Shown: positions 52,827 to 62,200 of the stretch, one piece after another | Layout of the letters: each line of letters starts with the position of its first letter | How positions within the stretch are numbered: the first letter of the stretch is position 1 | Translations under genes and position numbers: made by a program | Source of the DNA: an uncultured Hungatella sp. | GTDB lineage: Bacteria > Bacillota > Clostridia > Lachnospirales > Lachnospiraceae | Assembly: GCA_910585435.1 (NCBI GenBank) | Contig: CAJUEJ010000002.1 | Span: 1 to 64,000, forward strand | Length of the DNA stretch: 64,000 bases | Direction of reading: 5' to 3' | Notes under the pieces: generated by a model | The model's input: only the letters and a program-made list of their open reading frames with translations | Told to the model about the DNA's origin: nothing | The model's database searches: none

Positions 52827-52989
52827 AAGCATACTTCCCTATATTTGTCAAGAACTATTTGTTAATTTTATTATATAAATATAGCAGCCTCCTTCATTTT
52901 ATATGGATTTTGCACATATTCTTTTCTCTCTGTGAAATCTCTGCCTTTTGCTGGCTGCCCCATGGATGCAATAGGAAATTTTAGTTGTA

Positions 52990-53034
52990 TAAAAAAACAG
53001 CCCTGATTTATTATTCCATAAATCAAAGCTGTTT
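52990..53034 (-). terminator. Terminator of the transglutaminase gene
   Basis: AAACAGC/GCTGTTT and TGATTTAT/ATAAATCA arms make a stem followed by seven T residues on the minus strand, 17 bases after the stop codon. Confidence 0.85.
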
Positions 53035-53050
53035 CTTCTCAGTATTAGTG

Positions 53051-53908
53051 CTATTGCGGTGTGGGCGGATACAGTTTGGTATCAAATCCATGGGTTCCGT
53101 AAGGCATGCGGCTTGTCACATGCTTGTCGGAATACTCTGCCAGCTGTGCGTCTGTAAGAAGACAGAAGGTACCTCCGCTGCTTCTGGGGGTGGTGTCAAA
53201 ATGATACCATCCGTCTCCGCAGTCAACCAGGTTCCACCAGTGATGCCCGTCCAGCCGGATCACCTCGATGCTGGGGATATCCGCCCTGCTAAGCAGAGCC
53301 AGGGCAACAGAATAGTAGGTATAGCAGTCACCGGATTTTTTGCGGAAGCCATCGTAGGCGGCCTTCACCCAGTCTCCTTTCTGGGAGCTGGACACATAGC
53401 GGATGTTGCTTCTCACCCAGGAGTAGATGGCCGTGGCCTTTTCCTTCTTGCTCATCTTTTCATTGGTAATCTTGGCCAGCACCTTATCAGCCATGGCGTC
53501 TACTGCATGGTGGGTCTCAGTCTTTTCCTCCTCCGGGGGAATCACTGTAGGCTGCTTGTAATTGGCCTTGCAGACACCGTTCTCATCAAAGGTATACTGG
53601 ATGCCGTCAATGGTCAGGGTTGTATCTGCAACTCTGGCTCCGGTCTCGTCGGCATAATATTTATTTTCCCCGTCCTCAATCCAGCCGGTCTTCATATACC
53701 CTTCCTCATCAAAATAATACCACACTTTTTTAATCTCCAGCCACTGGGAGGCAGGATAGCTTTTATCCGGATTCTGATAGTACCATTTCCCATTCTCTCC
53801 CTGTCCCCATCTCCCTATGGTCCCCGGCCCGGCTTCTGCCGCCATAACCGGAAAACTACAGGATACGGCCAACACAACAGCCGCCAAAACCACACTCCAT
53901 CTTTTCAT
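53051..53908 (-). CDS. Secreted transglutaminase-like protein with cell-wall repeats
   Basis: The 285-residue protein has a Sec signal peptide (MKRWSVVLAAVVLAVSCSFP, cleavage near MAAEA). Three to four aromatic cell-wall-binding repeats follow (residues 33-115), a proline-rich linker, and a transglutaminase-like domain with Cys195 (SGDCYTYY), His223 (GHHWWN) and Asp238 (HFDTTP) as the catalytic triad. It may act as a cell-wall protease or cross-linker. Its ribosome binding site GAAGGAGGAAAAGG lies just inside the flank of the MITE-like element, so it was once close to the lipoprotein gene. Confidence 0.87.
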   Translation of the reverse strand: MKRWSVVLAAVVLAVSCSFPVMAAEAGPGTIGRWGQGENGKWYYQNPDKSYPASQWLEIKKVWYYFDEEGYMKTGWIEDGENKYYADETGARVADTTLTIDGIQYTFDENGVCKANYKQPTVIPPEEEKTETHHAVDAMADKVLAKITNEKMSKKEKATAIYSWVRSNIRYVSSSQKGDWVKAAYDGFRKKSGDCYTYYSVALALLSRADIPSIEVIRLDGHHWWNLVDCGDGWYHFDTTPRSSGGTFCLLTDAQLAEYSDKHVTSRMPYGTHGFDTKLYPPTPQ

Positions 53909-53928
53909 TGCCTTTTCCTCCTTCTTCC

Positions 53929-54099
53929 TACTATGTACTCTCGGAGTCTCTTTGTGCCTGATTTTGTGAGATGATTTTTTGTCCTATGTGCATAAATTTA
54001 TGAGGCGTACGTGGAACGTACGTTGATTAAATTTAGGTGCATAGGACGGAAAATCAGCCGCAAAGGCAGGTGCAAGAGAGATTCCGAGAGTACATTACT
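53929..54099. mobile_element. 163-bp palindromic MITE-like element with TACT duplication
   Basis: Bases 53933-54095 form an imperfect palindrome of 163 bases centred at 54014. The ends ATGTACTCTCGGA are a perfect 13-base inverted repeat, further blocks match (GTCCTAT with ATAGGAC, TAAATTTA arms), and the tip is CGTACGT/ACGTACG around GGA. Direct TACT repeats flank it (53929-53932 and 54096-54099), as expected of a target-site duplication. It has no coding capacity. Removing it and one TACT leaves a lipoprotein TAG stop followed closely by the transglutaminase ribosome binding site. Confidence 0.8.
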
Positions 54100-54757
54100 C
54101 TGTAATCGCCACATACTCGATGGACTCAATGATCCCGTCTGTCACGATGAAAGACAGCGCCGATTTTTCCTTCGTGTACGTATACACGCCGTATTCCTCT
54201 GTATAGTCCTCTCCATATGCTGCCAGCATCTCTTCTGTGGTAGAGCCCAGCCGGATCCCTTCCGGCGTGGATACCGTATCATCTGTAAAATAAACCGAAT
54301 TCACATAATCCTTTTTTCCCTTGGGATAGGTATACAGATCAAACCCATTGTAGCTGTATATTTTATCCAGCCCGTTAAACGCACAGCTGGGAGACTCTGC
54401 ATAATTATTGTAATCGCCCAGGCCGCTTACTATAGGCGCCACATCCTCGTTCATGCCCATGGTGACACCGCCGCTTTCAAAGAGAAATCCGCTGTGGTTC
54501 ACCGCAGCAGCAGCCTCCCCGGAGGTCTCCTGGCCTTCGGTTCCGGCTTTTTCTGTCTCTGATTTCTGTGCCTCTGTCATCGCAGCCTGGGTTTCCTCCT
54601 GTCCCTCTTTGCCGCCCTCTTCTGCCTCCGGTGCCTGGGAAGCTTCTGTCGCCCCAGCCTCTGCCCCATTTGCGGCTTCCTGACTCTTCCCGCCGCAGCC
54701 TGCCAGCCCCAAAGCAAGGGTAAGCATTGCCGCAGCCAAGTACATCCTTCTTCTCAT
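54095..54757 (-). CDS. Lipoprotein of the dlt-like operon, function unknown
   Basis: The 220-residue protein has a lipoprotein signal with Cys21 (LGLAGCGG). An Ala/Glu/Thr/Gln-rich low-complexity linker follows (residues about 25-85), then a compact domain (DDTVSTPEGIRLGSTTEEML, YGEDYTEEYGVYTY) found in other clostridial lipoproteins. The MITE-like element supplies the last base of its TAA stop codon. The start lies 6 bases after the SGNH gene stop, and its ribosome binding site is inside that gene's end. Confidence 0.75.
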   Translation of the reverse strand: MRRRMYLAAAMLTLALGLAGCGGKSQEAANGAEAGATEASQAPEAEEGGKEGQEETQAAMTEAQKSETEKAGTEGQETSGEAAAAVNHSGFLFESGGVTMGMNEDVAPIVSGLGDYNNYAESPSCAFNGLDKIYSYNGFDLYTYPKGKKDYVNSVYFTDDTVSTPEGIRLGSTTEEMLAAYGEDYTEEYGVYTYTKEKSALSFIVTDGIIESIEYVAITE

Positions 54758-54763
54758 AATCCT

Positions 54764-55825
54764 TTACTCCTCATGAAATTTTCTTATGTAGCCATACTTC
54801 TGTAAATCCTCTTCCTGCTCTGCCTTCATCTGATAGTAAAAATCCGTCTTCTCCTTCCAGACTTGGGCCAGCCTCTCATCCTCCCTGTGATCCGGAAGCT
54901 GATACGCCTCCTTCAGAAGCTTTCCAAGGTATTCAGAAGCCTTCTTGGCCCCTGACAGATTCAGGTGAAGCCCTCCGTCATACGTATCCGTCTGAAAATC
55001 AATGCCTGTCTCTTCCTGCAGATCCAGGAAATTTATATATCTAATCTGATTCTTCCTGGCATATTCCGCCATCTGCTGATCCCACTGCTCATACCAGGAG
55101 GGATAGACAGAAGGCGCTTTTATGAGAATCAGCTGGATATCATTATCTTTGCACAGCTTTGTAATCTTGTCCAGATATTCATACGCGTTATCGCCGAACT
55201 GATAATTCCCCAGCTTTTTTTCCTTGGGAAATGTTCCCGCCGGCTTTACATCCACCCGCATATAATATCCGTTATGAGATACCTTGTCTTTATGAAACAG
55301 ATACTTCCAGTCCTCCTTGGTCAGCTCACTCCAGCGGGAATGATACCGAAGCAGGGGTATCACATACTCAATAAAATTCTCATCCTCTGTCATGGAAGCC
55401 TGGATATCCTTCACCTTGGACAAAGACCATTTCATCCCATCCAGAGTCATCCGGTTGTATGCCTCCTTCTGAGGCTTATCATATTTCATGGACAGCACAT
55501 TAAAAATTACTACCCTGGGCTTTTCATACTTTAAAGTCTCCTCCAGCAGATAATAGGACTGCCAGATCAGCTGCTGGGCGCTTCCCCGGATATAGCTAGT
55601 AATTCCGTATTCTTCCCACAAAGTGATGGGAGAAAAATTCTCATATACCTCACAATCCCCGATAAAGATCACATCATGCTCCGTGGTCTCTTCATAATAT
55701 TCCCCGATCAAAGCCCCTTCTATAATACGCCCCATATACTTGGGTTTCAGAAGACTGGAAAGAAAAGCCAGACTCCCTCCGATTATGGCTGTCAAGCAGA
55801 GCCATACCATGATCCTTCGTCTCAT
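54764..55825 (-). CDS. SGNH-hydrolase-like protein of the dlt-like operon
   Basis: The 353-residue protein has an N-terminal membrane anchor (residues 5-24) and an extracytoplasmic SGNH-like domain. The first block reads VIFIGDCEVYENFSP, so Cys58 stands where the nucleophile Ser would be. The last block has DGGLHLNLSG with Asp and His. It corresponds in position to DltD of teichoic-acid D-alanylation systems, but with a different sequence. I chose the ATG behind TAGGAG, 10 bases after the MBOAT stop codon. Confidence 0.75.
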   Translation of the reverse strand: MRRRIMVWLCLTAIIGGSLAFLSSLLKPKYMGRIIEGALIGEYYEETTEHDVIFIGDCEVYENFSPITLWEEYGITSYIRGSAQQLIWQSYYLLEETLKYEKPRVVIFNVLSMKYDKPQKEAYNRMTLDGMKWSLSKVKDIQASMTEDENFIEYVIPLLRYHSRWSELTKEDWKYLFHKDKVSHNGYYMRVDVKPAGTFPKEKKLGNYQFGDNAYEYLDKITKLCKDNDIQLILIKAPSVYPSWYEQWDQQMAEYARKNQIRYINFLDLQEETGIDFQTDTYDGGLHLNLSGAKKASEYLGKLLKEAYQLPDHREDERLAQVWKEKTDFYYQMKAEQEEDLQKYGYIRKFHEE

Positions 55826-55835
55826 ATGGTTTCTC

Positions 55836-57428
55836 CTAAAACTGATTGTAAATAAACTGGCTGGAATCATACCCCACACCATAGGCGCCGATAAGCAGTG
55901 TACACAGAAACAGGCTGTAAAGCAACGCATACCTTACCGGTGCAGGCTTTGACGCCAGTTTTTCCCGCAGGCTTCCACTGCGTCCCGCCAGGCTGGCCCC
56001 CAGCAAAATAAGGGTGCCGACTATAAGCACTATGTAGTCACTGACCGTCAGCCCCAGGCTCATGAACCTTCCGTCAAACAGCTGGCTTACGCGGGAATGA
56101 AGGAACATGTCCCCAAACATACGGAATGTCAGCGGTACATCCCGGTAACAGTCCAGCATGCGCAGGCTGCTCATCAATAGCACAGTGCGTATTACCTGAA
56201 ACCCTGCATACCATCTTTTTTGCGCCACATGAAATCTGGCGTGGAATCTGGCATACAAAGGCTCACATTCCTGAGACAAAATAATGATAATCCCGTTTAA
56301 AAGGCCCCAAACCACGAAATTCCAGCTGGCGCCGTGCCAGATACCTGTGGTAAACCACACTGCAAGGCTTGCCACATAGACCGGCATCCGTTTCCCTGCA
56401 TAGTCTCCCAGATGCTTCCGGCAGAACCTGGAGAATCTCAGCATAGGCTGACAGACGGATACAGGATAGAAAATATACTCTGTAAACCAGGTGCCTAAGG
56501 TAATATGCCATCTTCTCCAATATTCTGCTATATTCTTGGAAAAATAAGGCCGTATAAAATTCTCCTGCACCTTTATCCCCAGCGTCTGGGCAATCCCTAT
56601 GGTAATATCAATGCCTCCTGTAAAATCCGCATAAAGCTGAAGGGCATAAAACATCATTCCCACAAATACATAAATCCCGTTATACGTCTCTGGCTGCTGT
56701 ATAATGGTGGTGACTCCTGTCAGAATCCGGTCCGCAATCACCAGCTTCTTAAAAAATCCCCACAGAATCCGTTCCAGCCCAAATGAAACCTCCCTACTGT
56801 CAAAGGAATGCTCTGAGAACAAGGTTTCCTTCATCTGATCAAAGCGGCTGATAGGCCCCTGGATCAGCTGGGGGAAAAATGAGACAAACAAAGCCAGCTT
56901 TCCGATACAGGGCTCTGCCGGATATTTCCCCCGATACACATCGATCAGGTATCCCATGGTTATAAAGGTGTAGAAAGAAATCCCCAGAGGAAGAAGCAAC
57001 GACAAAAAGCCAATCTGCCTCTGGCTTCCAAGCAGGGACAAGCCAAAGTTTAAATTGGCGATGGCAAAATTCGAATATTTTAAGACTGCCAGGACTCCGA
57101 AATTCAAAAAAAGCCCCGTCAGCAGAAGACGCCACTGACGGGATTTTATCTTCTCCTTATAACGCTTCCTCTCCTCTTTGCTTAGCTCCTTCTTGTGTTC
57201 TTTTATATAAGCAGCCTGTTCCCTGTGAAGCCCGTCGATTCTTCTTGCTAAAAAATAGGTACTGCCTGTAGTCAGAAGAATAAAGAAGCAGTTTTTCCAG
57301 CCTGAGACGAAATAAAATACATAGCTGGCAGCCAGCAGAAGCTTCCACTGATACCTGGAGGGCAGAACATAGTAAAGGATAATCACGCAGATCAGAAAGG
57401 CAATAAATTCATACGATGTAAACAGCAT
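55836..57428 (-). CDS. MBOAT-family O-acyltransferase (DltB-like)
   Basis: The 530-residue membrane protein has around 11 hydrophobic segments and the MBOAT signatures WRRWHITLGTWF and GIWHGASWNF, in which the second His is the expected catalytic residue. It transfers an acyl group across or on the membrane, here probably from the carrier protein encoded directly upstream (4-base gap) to a cell-surface polymer. The donor and acceptor are unknown. Confidence 0.87.
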   Translation of the reverse strand: MLFTSYEFIAFLICVIILYYVLPSRYQWKLLLAASYVFYFVSGWKNCFFILLTTGSTYFLARRIDGLHREQAAYIKEHKKELSKEERKRYKEKIKSRQWRLLLTGLFLNFGVLAVLKYSNFAIANLNFGLSLLGSQRQIGFLSLLLPLGISFYTFITMGYLIDVYRGKYPAEPCIGKLALFVSFFPQLIQGPISRFDQMKETLFSEHSFDSREVSFGLERILWGFFKKLVIADRILTGVTTIIQQPETYNGIYVFVGMMFYALQLYADFTGGIDITIGIAQTLGIKVQENFIRPYFSKNIAEYWRRWHITLGTWFTEYIFYPVSVCQPMLRFSRFCRKHLGDYAGKRMPVYVASLAVWFTTGIWHGASWNFVVWGLLNGIIIILSQECEPLYARFHARFHVAQKRWYAGFQVIRTVLLMSSLRMLDCYRDVPLTFRMFGDMFLHSRVSQLFDGRFMSLGLTVSDYIVLIVGTLILLGASLAGRSGSLREKLASKPAPVRYALLYSLFLCTLLIGAYGVGYDSSQFIYNQF

Positions 57429-57431
57429 GGC

Positions 57432-57665
57432 TTACTCATCATCCTCTAACCGGCGCACCAGTTCCCAGATAGCCTCCGCAGAATTAAAGTTCTCCGGCAC
57501 AATCTGTTCTGCCCCTATTTTCACGTCAAATTCATCGTTGATCTCCGCTATGATTGTAACGATATCAAAAGAATCCAGAATCCCGTCATCAATCAGCGTA
57601 TCGCAGCTCTCAAAATCCACATCCGGGTGCAAATCCTGTAAGATTGTTAAAATCTCGTCCATCAC
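57432..57665 (-). CDS. Acyl carrier protein (DltC-like)
   Basis: The 77-residue protein is a four-helix carrier domain with the phosphopantetheine Ser32 in DDGILDSFDIV. Its strongly acidic C-terminus is RRLEDDE. It overlaps the adenylation gene by four bases (ATGA) and precedes the MBOAT gene. It therefore carries the amino acid or acyl group activated by the adenylation enzyme. Confidence 0.88.
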   Translation of the reverse strand: MMDEILTILQDLHPDVDFESCDTLIDDGILDSFDIVTIIAEINDEFDVKIGAEQIVPENFNSAEAIWELVRRLEDDE

Positions 57666-59170
57666 TCTTCCTCCTTTATTAATTCTTTTAATGCCATCCG
57701 GTTGATTTTGCCGTTGGCCGTAAAGGGCATCTGGTCAATAGGTTCAATCCGGTTGGGCAGCATATACCTGGGCAGCTTTTCCTTCAGCTGGCCCATAACA
57801 GCGGCAGCAGTGACATCCCCCATATAGAACAGGATAATTTTAGAATTCTCCTCATCATAGATACAGGCAGACATCCGCACCTCCTCGATCCGATTGGCAT
57901 GGACCTCGATCTCTCCCAGCTCTATCCGGTGTCCCATATGTTTAATCTGGTAATCCTTCCTTGAGACGAATACCAGCTCGCCCCGCTCATTATATCTTCC
58001 TATATCCCCTGTCCTGTACACAATATCTGTATAATAAGGATTAAACGGATTCTGGATAAATGCCTCATCTGTCTTTTCTTTATTGTTATAATATCCGAAG
58101 GTCACAGCTGTGCCGCGGATCAGAATCTCTCCCTGCTCCCTGGCCTGCCCTCCGTCTTCACCCAGAAGCAGAATCTCCGTATTCTTAAAGGGCCTCCCGA
58201 TAGGCATCACATCGTCCGGTGCAAACTCCCTGTCCACCTTGTAATAGCAGGACATGCCTGTGGCTTCCGTAGGCCCGTACAGGTTATAGAACTGGCCGCC
58301 GGGAACCGCTTCCTTCCATATGTGATACTGGCGGATAGGAAACACCTCACTTCCGAAGGCAATGGTATGGAGATATTCCGGCTTCACCGTATCAAAGGTT
58401 CCGAAAGAAGAGATCATGGTCAGGGCCGATACAACCCAGCAGATTGTATTCACCTGGTGTTCATTTAAAAACTCCACCAGACGCACCGGGAACATAAACA
58501 AGGGCTTGGGCACAATGTAGGTAGTGGCCCCAAACATCATGGTGGGATACAGTTCCTTCAGGCAGGCGTCAAAATAAAACGGGCTCTGGTTGGCAAACAC
58601 CGTATCCTGGTTGAACCCAAGAACCTGGGAAAGATTCTCCACATAGTCAAGAACCGATCGATGACATGCCACCACACCTTTGGGAATCCCTGTGGAGCCT
58701 GACGTGAACACCACATACACAGGGTCTACATCCAGGGCCTCCTCCCGGATCTTTTGAAGCTCTCTGTCATCCTCCTGGTACTCTGTCATATCCTGATACA
58801 GGAAAATGTCTCCCTGAAACTCCAGCTGCTCCATGATTTTCTTTGTCTTGTCATCACAGATGACAGCTCTGGCATGGAGATTTTCCATAATCAGCTTTAA
58901 GCGGTACCTGGGCATCTCATCATCCAGGGGAACATAAAAATTCCTGCCGTAAACCACCCCAAAAAAGGCCACAACCGCCATAGGAGTCTTTTTCATAAAG
59001 ACGATCACCGGTTCCCTGTAGATTCCCCTGGCATGCAAAAAGCTGCCTACAGACCGGCTGTGATGATACACATCCCGAAAGGGGATCGCCGTCTTATCAT
59101 CTGCGTAGGCCACCTTATCCGGCACACGGGCCACCGTCTTTTCCAGATATTCCAATATATTGGTCTGCAT
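57662..59170 (-). CDS. Amino-acid adenylation enzyme (DltA-like)
   Basis: The 502-residue protein is a standalone adenylation domain with core motifs VFTSGSTGIPKGV, YGPTEAT, YRTGDIGRYNERGELVF, KDYQIKHMGHRIELGEIE and, at the end, Lys in NGKINRMAL. It activates an amino acid as adenylate and loads it onto the carrier protein. The order adenylation-carrier-MBOAT-SGNH mirrors dltA-dltC-dltB-dltD with B and C exchanged. D-alanine is plausible, but the substrate was not shown. Confidence 0.85.
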   Translation of the reverse strand: MQTNILEYLEKTVARVPDKVAYADDKTAIPFRDVYHHSRSVGSFLHARGIYREPVIVFMKKTPMAVVAFFGVVYGRNFYVPLDDEMPRYRLKLIMENLHARAVICDDKTKKIMEQLEFQGDIFLYQDMTEYQEDDRELQKIREEALDVDPVYVVFTSGSTGIPKGVVACHRSVLDYVENLSQVLGFNQDTVFANQSPFYFDACLKELYPTMMFGATTYIVPKPLFMFPVRLVEFLNEHQVNTICWVVSALTMISSFGTFDTVKPEYLHTIAFGSEVFPIRQYHIWKEAVPGGQFYNLYGPTEATGMSCYYKVDREFAPDDVMPIGRPFKNTEILLLGEDGGQAREQGEILIRGTAVTFGYYNNKEKTDEAFIQNPFNPYYTDIVYRTGDIGRYNERGELVFVSRKDYQIKHMGHRIELGEIEVHANRIEEVRMSACIYDEENSKIILFYMGDVTAAAVMGQLKEKLPRYMLPNRIEPIDQMPFTANGKINRMALKELIKEEE

Positions 59171-59211
59171 TCATGCCCCTCCTGATTCGGTCGTTGTAAA
59201 TACTCATTAAT

Positions 59212-59240
59212 GTTATAGCGTCTTTTGTCGAAACTGTCAA
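59212..59240 (-). promoter_or_regulatory. Promoter of the dlt-like operon
   Basis: TTGACA and TATAAC are separated by 17 bases on the minus strand. The -35 begins right after the U-tract of the rpoC terminator. Confidence 0.8.
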
Positions 59241-59241
59241 G

Positions 59242-59280
59242 AAAAAAGCGCCCTTAAGAAATATCTTCTCTTAAGGGCGC
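59242..59280 (-). terminator. Terminator of rpoBC
   Basis: A 12-base stem (GCGCCCTTAAGA/TCTTAAGGGCGC, nearly perfect) is followed by TTTTTTC on the minus strand, 6 bases after the rpoC stop codon. Confidence 0.9.
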
Positions 59281-59286
59281 CGCATT

Positions 59287-62200
59287 TTAAATTTCTTCAG
59301 TTCCTTCATCCAGATCCAGAACTTCCTCTGCCTCTTCCATCATCTCGTCATCCTCAGACAGCATCAGTTCATCGTCGTCAGACAGCATCAGTTCATCGTC
59401 GTCAGACAGCTCGATCTCATCCTCCATGGTTACATCCGTATTCAGCTTCACAGAACGGTACCGTTTCATACCGGTGCCGGCAGGAATCAGCTTACCGATG
59501 AGGACATTCTCCTTCAGGCCGATGAGATGATCCACCTTGCCGTTGATAGCCGCCTCAGTCAGAACTTTGGTGGTCTCCTGGAAGGATGCTGCAGACAGGA
59601 AGGAATCCGTAGCCAGGGAAGCCTTGGTGATACCTAACATCACCTGCTTGCCTTCCGCCGGCTTCTTGCCTTCTGCTATCAGCTTCTCATTCATATCATT
59701 GAATTCCAGAACATTCATGGAGATTCCCGGAAGCACATCACTGTCCCCGCTTTCCTCCACTTTAATCTTCTTAAGCATCTGGCGGACGATGACCTCCACG
59801 TGCTTGTCATTGATCTCCACTCCCTGAAGGCGGTATACACGCTGTACTTCCCGAATCATATAATCCTGAACCGCACGGACGCCTTTGATCTTCAAGATGT
59901 CGTGTGGGTTAATGCTTCCCTCTGTCAGCTCGTCGCCGGCCTCAATCTCCTGGCCGTCGCTTACCTTGATACGGGAGCCATAGGGAATCAGATAAGTCTT
60001 GGAATTCCCTGTCTCATTATTGGTAACCACAATCTCCCGCTTCTTCTTCGTATCCTTGATGGCCACCACGCCGCCAAACTCTGTGATGATGGCAAGGCCC
60101 TTTGGCTTTCTCGCCTCAAAAAGCTCCTCCACACGGGGAAGACCCTGGGTGATATCGCCGCCGGCCACACCGCCGGTGTGGAAGGTACGCATGGTCAGCT
60201 GTGTACCTGGTTCACCGATGGACTGGGCTGCAATGATACCTACAGCCTCACCTACCTGCACAGGCTGGCCGGTTGCCATGTTGGCCCCGTAGCATTTGGC
60301 ACACACACCGATATGGGACTTACAGGTCAGGACTGTACGGATCTTCACCGTATCCTTCCCTGTCTTCTTAAGCACCTTCATCACATCGGCCGCACGCTTG
60401 GGAGTACACATGTGATTTGCCTTCACCACAACCTCTCCTGTATCCGGATCTGTAATGGTTTCTGCAATATATCTTCCCGTCAGTCTTTCTTCCAGGCTTT
60501 CGATAGTCTCCTGACCGTCCATAAAGGCCTTTATCTCCATATAAGGGAATTCCTTCCCCTCGCAGCAGTCCACTTCACGGATGATCAAATCCTGGGAAAC
60601 GTCTACCAGACGTCTGGTCAGGTATCCGGAGTCAGCCGTACGAAGGGCTGTATCAGACAATCCTTTTCTGGCGCCGTGGGCAGAGATAAAATACTCCAGT
60701 ACGTCTAATCCCTCACGGAAATTGGACTTTATAGGAAGCTCGATGGTGTGTCCGGTAGTATCTGCCATCAGTCCACGCATGCCTGCCAGCTGCTTGATCT
60801 GCTTATCGGAACCACGGGCTCCGGAATCTGCCATCATAAAAATATTATTGTACTTGTCAAGGCCGGTCAGCAGATCATGGGTCAGCTGATCGTCTGTATT
60901 CTTCCACGTCTCGATAACCTCTTTGTACCGCTCTTCCTCTGTAATCAGGCCGCGGCGGAAGTTCTTGGCGATCCGATCCACCGTCTCCTGGGCATCGGCA
61001 ATAAGCTGAGGCTTGCTGGGCGGTACGGTCATGTCAGAAATGGATACGGTCATGGCCGCTCTGGTGGAATATTTATATCCGATGGATTTGATGTCATCCA
61101 GGGTCTCCGCCGTCTGGCTGGCCCCGTGAACATTGATAACCTTCTCCAGAATCTGCTTGCACTGCTTTTTGCCTACATGGAAATCCACTTCCAGCTTCAG
61201 CTCATTCTCCGGAATGCTTCTGTCCACAAACCCTAAATCCTGCGGAATAATCTCGTTGAAAATAAAACGTCCCACAGTAGACTCAATGATACCTGATTTG
61301 ACTGTGCCGTCCGCCATGGTCTTCTGCACTCTCACTTTGACTCTGGAATGCAGGGTAACTGCTTTATTCTCATATGCCAGGATAGCCTCGTTGGGGCTCT
61401 TAAAGAACATCCCCTCCCCTTTGGCTCCCGGCCTCTCCTGGGTCAGATAATAGATTCCCAGAACCATATCCTGAGACGGAACTGCCACAGGGCCGCCGTC
61501 TGAGGGCTTTAACAGGTTGTTCGGCGACAGAAGCAGGAAACGGCACTCTGCCTGGGCTTCCACAGACAGGGGCAGATGGACAGCCATCTGATCTCCGTCG
61601 AAATCTGCGTTGAAAGCCGTACACACAAGAGGATGGAGCTTAATAGCCTTGCCCTCAACCAGAATCGGCTCAAATGCCTGGATCCCCAGACGGTGCAGTG
61701 TGGGAGCACGGTTTAACATAACAGGATGCTCTTTGATCACCTCTTCCAGAACATCCCACACCTCCGGCTGCAGACGCTCTACCATCTTCTTCGCATTTTT
61801 TATATTGTGAGCAGTTCCGTTGGAAACCAGCTCTTTCATAACAAAGGGCTTGAACAGCTCGATAGCCATCTCCTTGGGAAGGCCGCACTGGTAGATCTTA
61901 AGCTCAGGCCCTACTACGATAACGGAACGCCCTGAGTAGTCCACACGTTTGCCCAACAGGTTCTGACGGAAACGGCCCTGCTTTCCTTTCAGCATGTCGG
62001 AAAGGGATTTCAGCGCACGGTTGCCGGGGCCTGTTACCGGTCTGCCTCTTCTTCCGTTGTCGATGAGGGCATCCACCGCCTCCTGAAGCATACGCTTCTC
62101 GTTGCGGACAATGATATCCGGCGCACCCAGCTCCAAAAGCCTTGCCAGGCGGTTGTTCCTGTTGATAATCCTGCGGTACAGATCATTTAAATCCGAGGTG

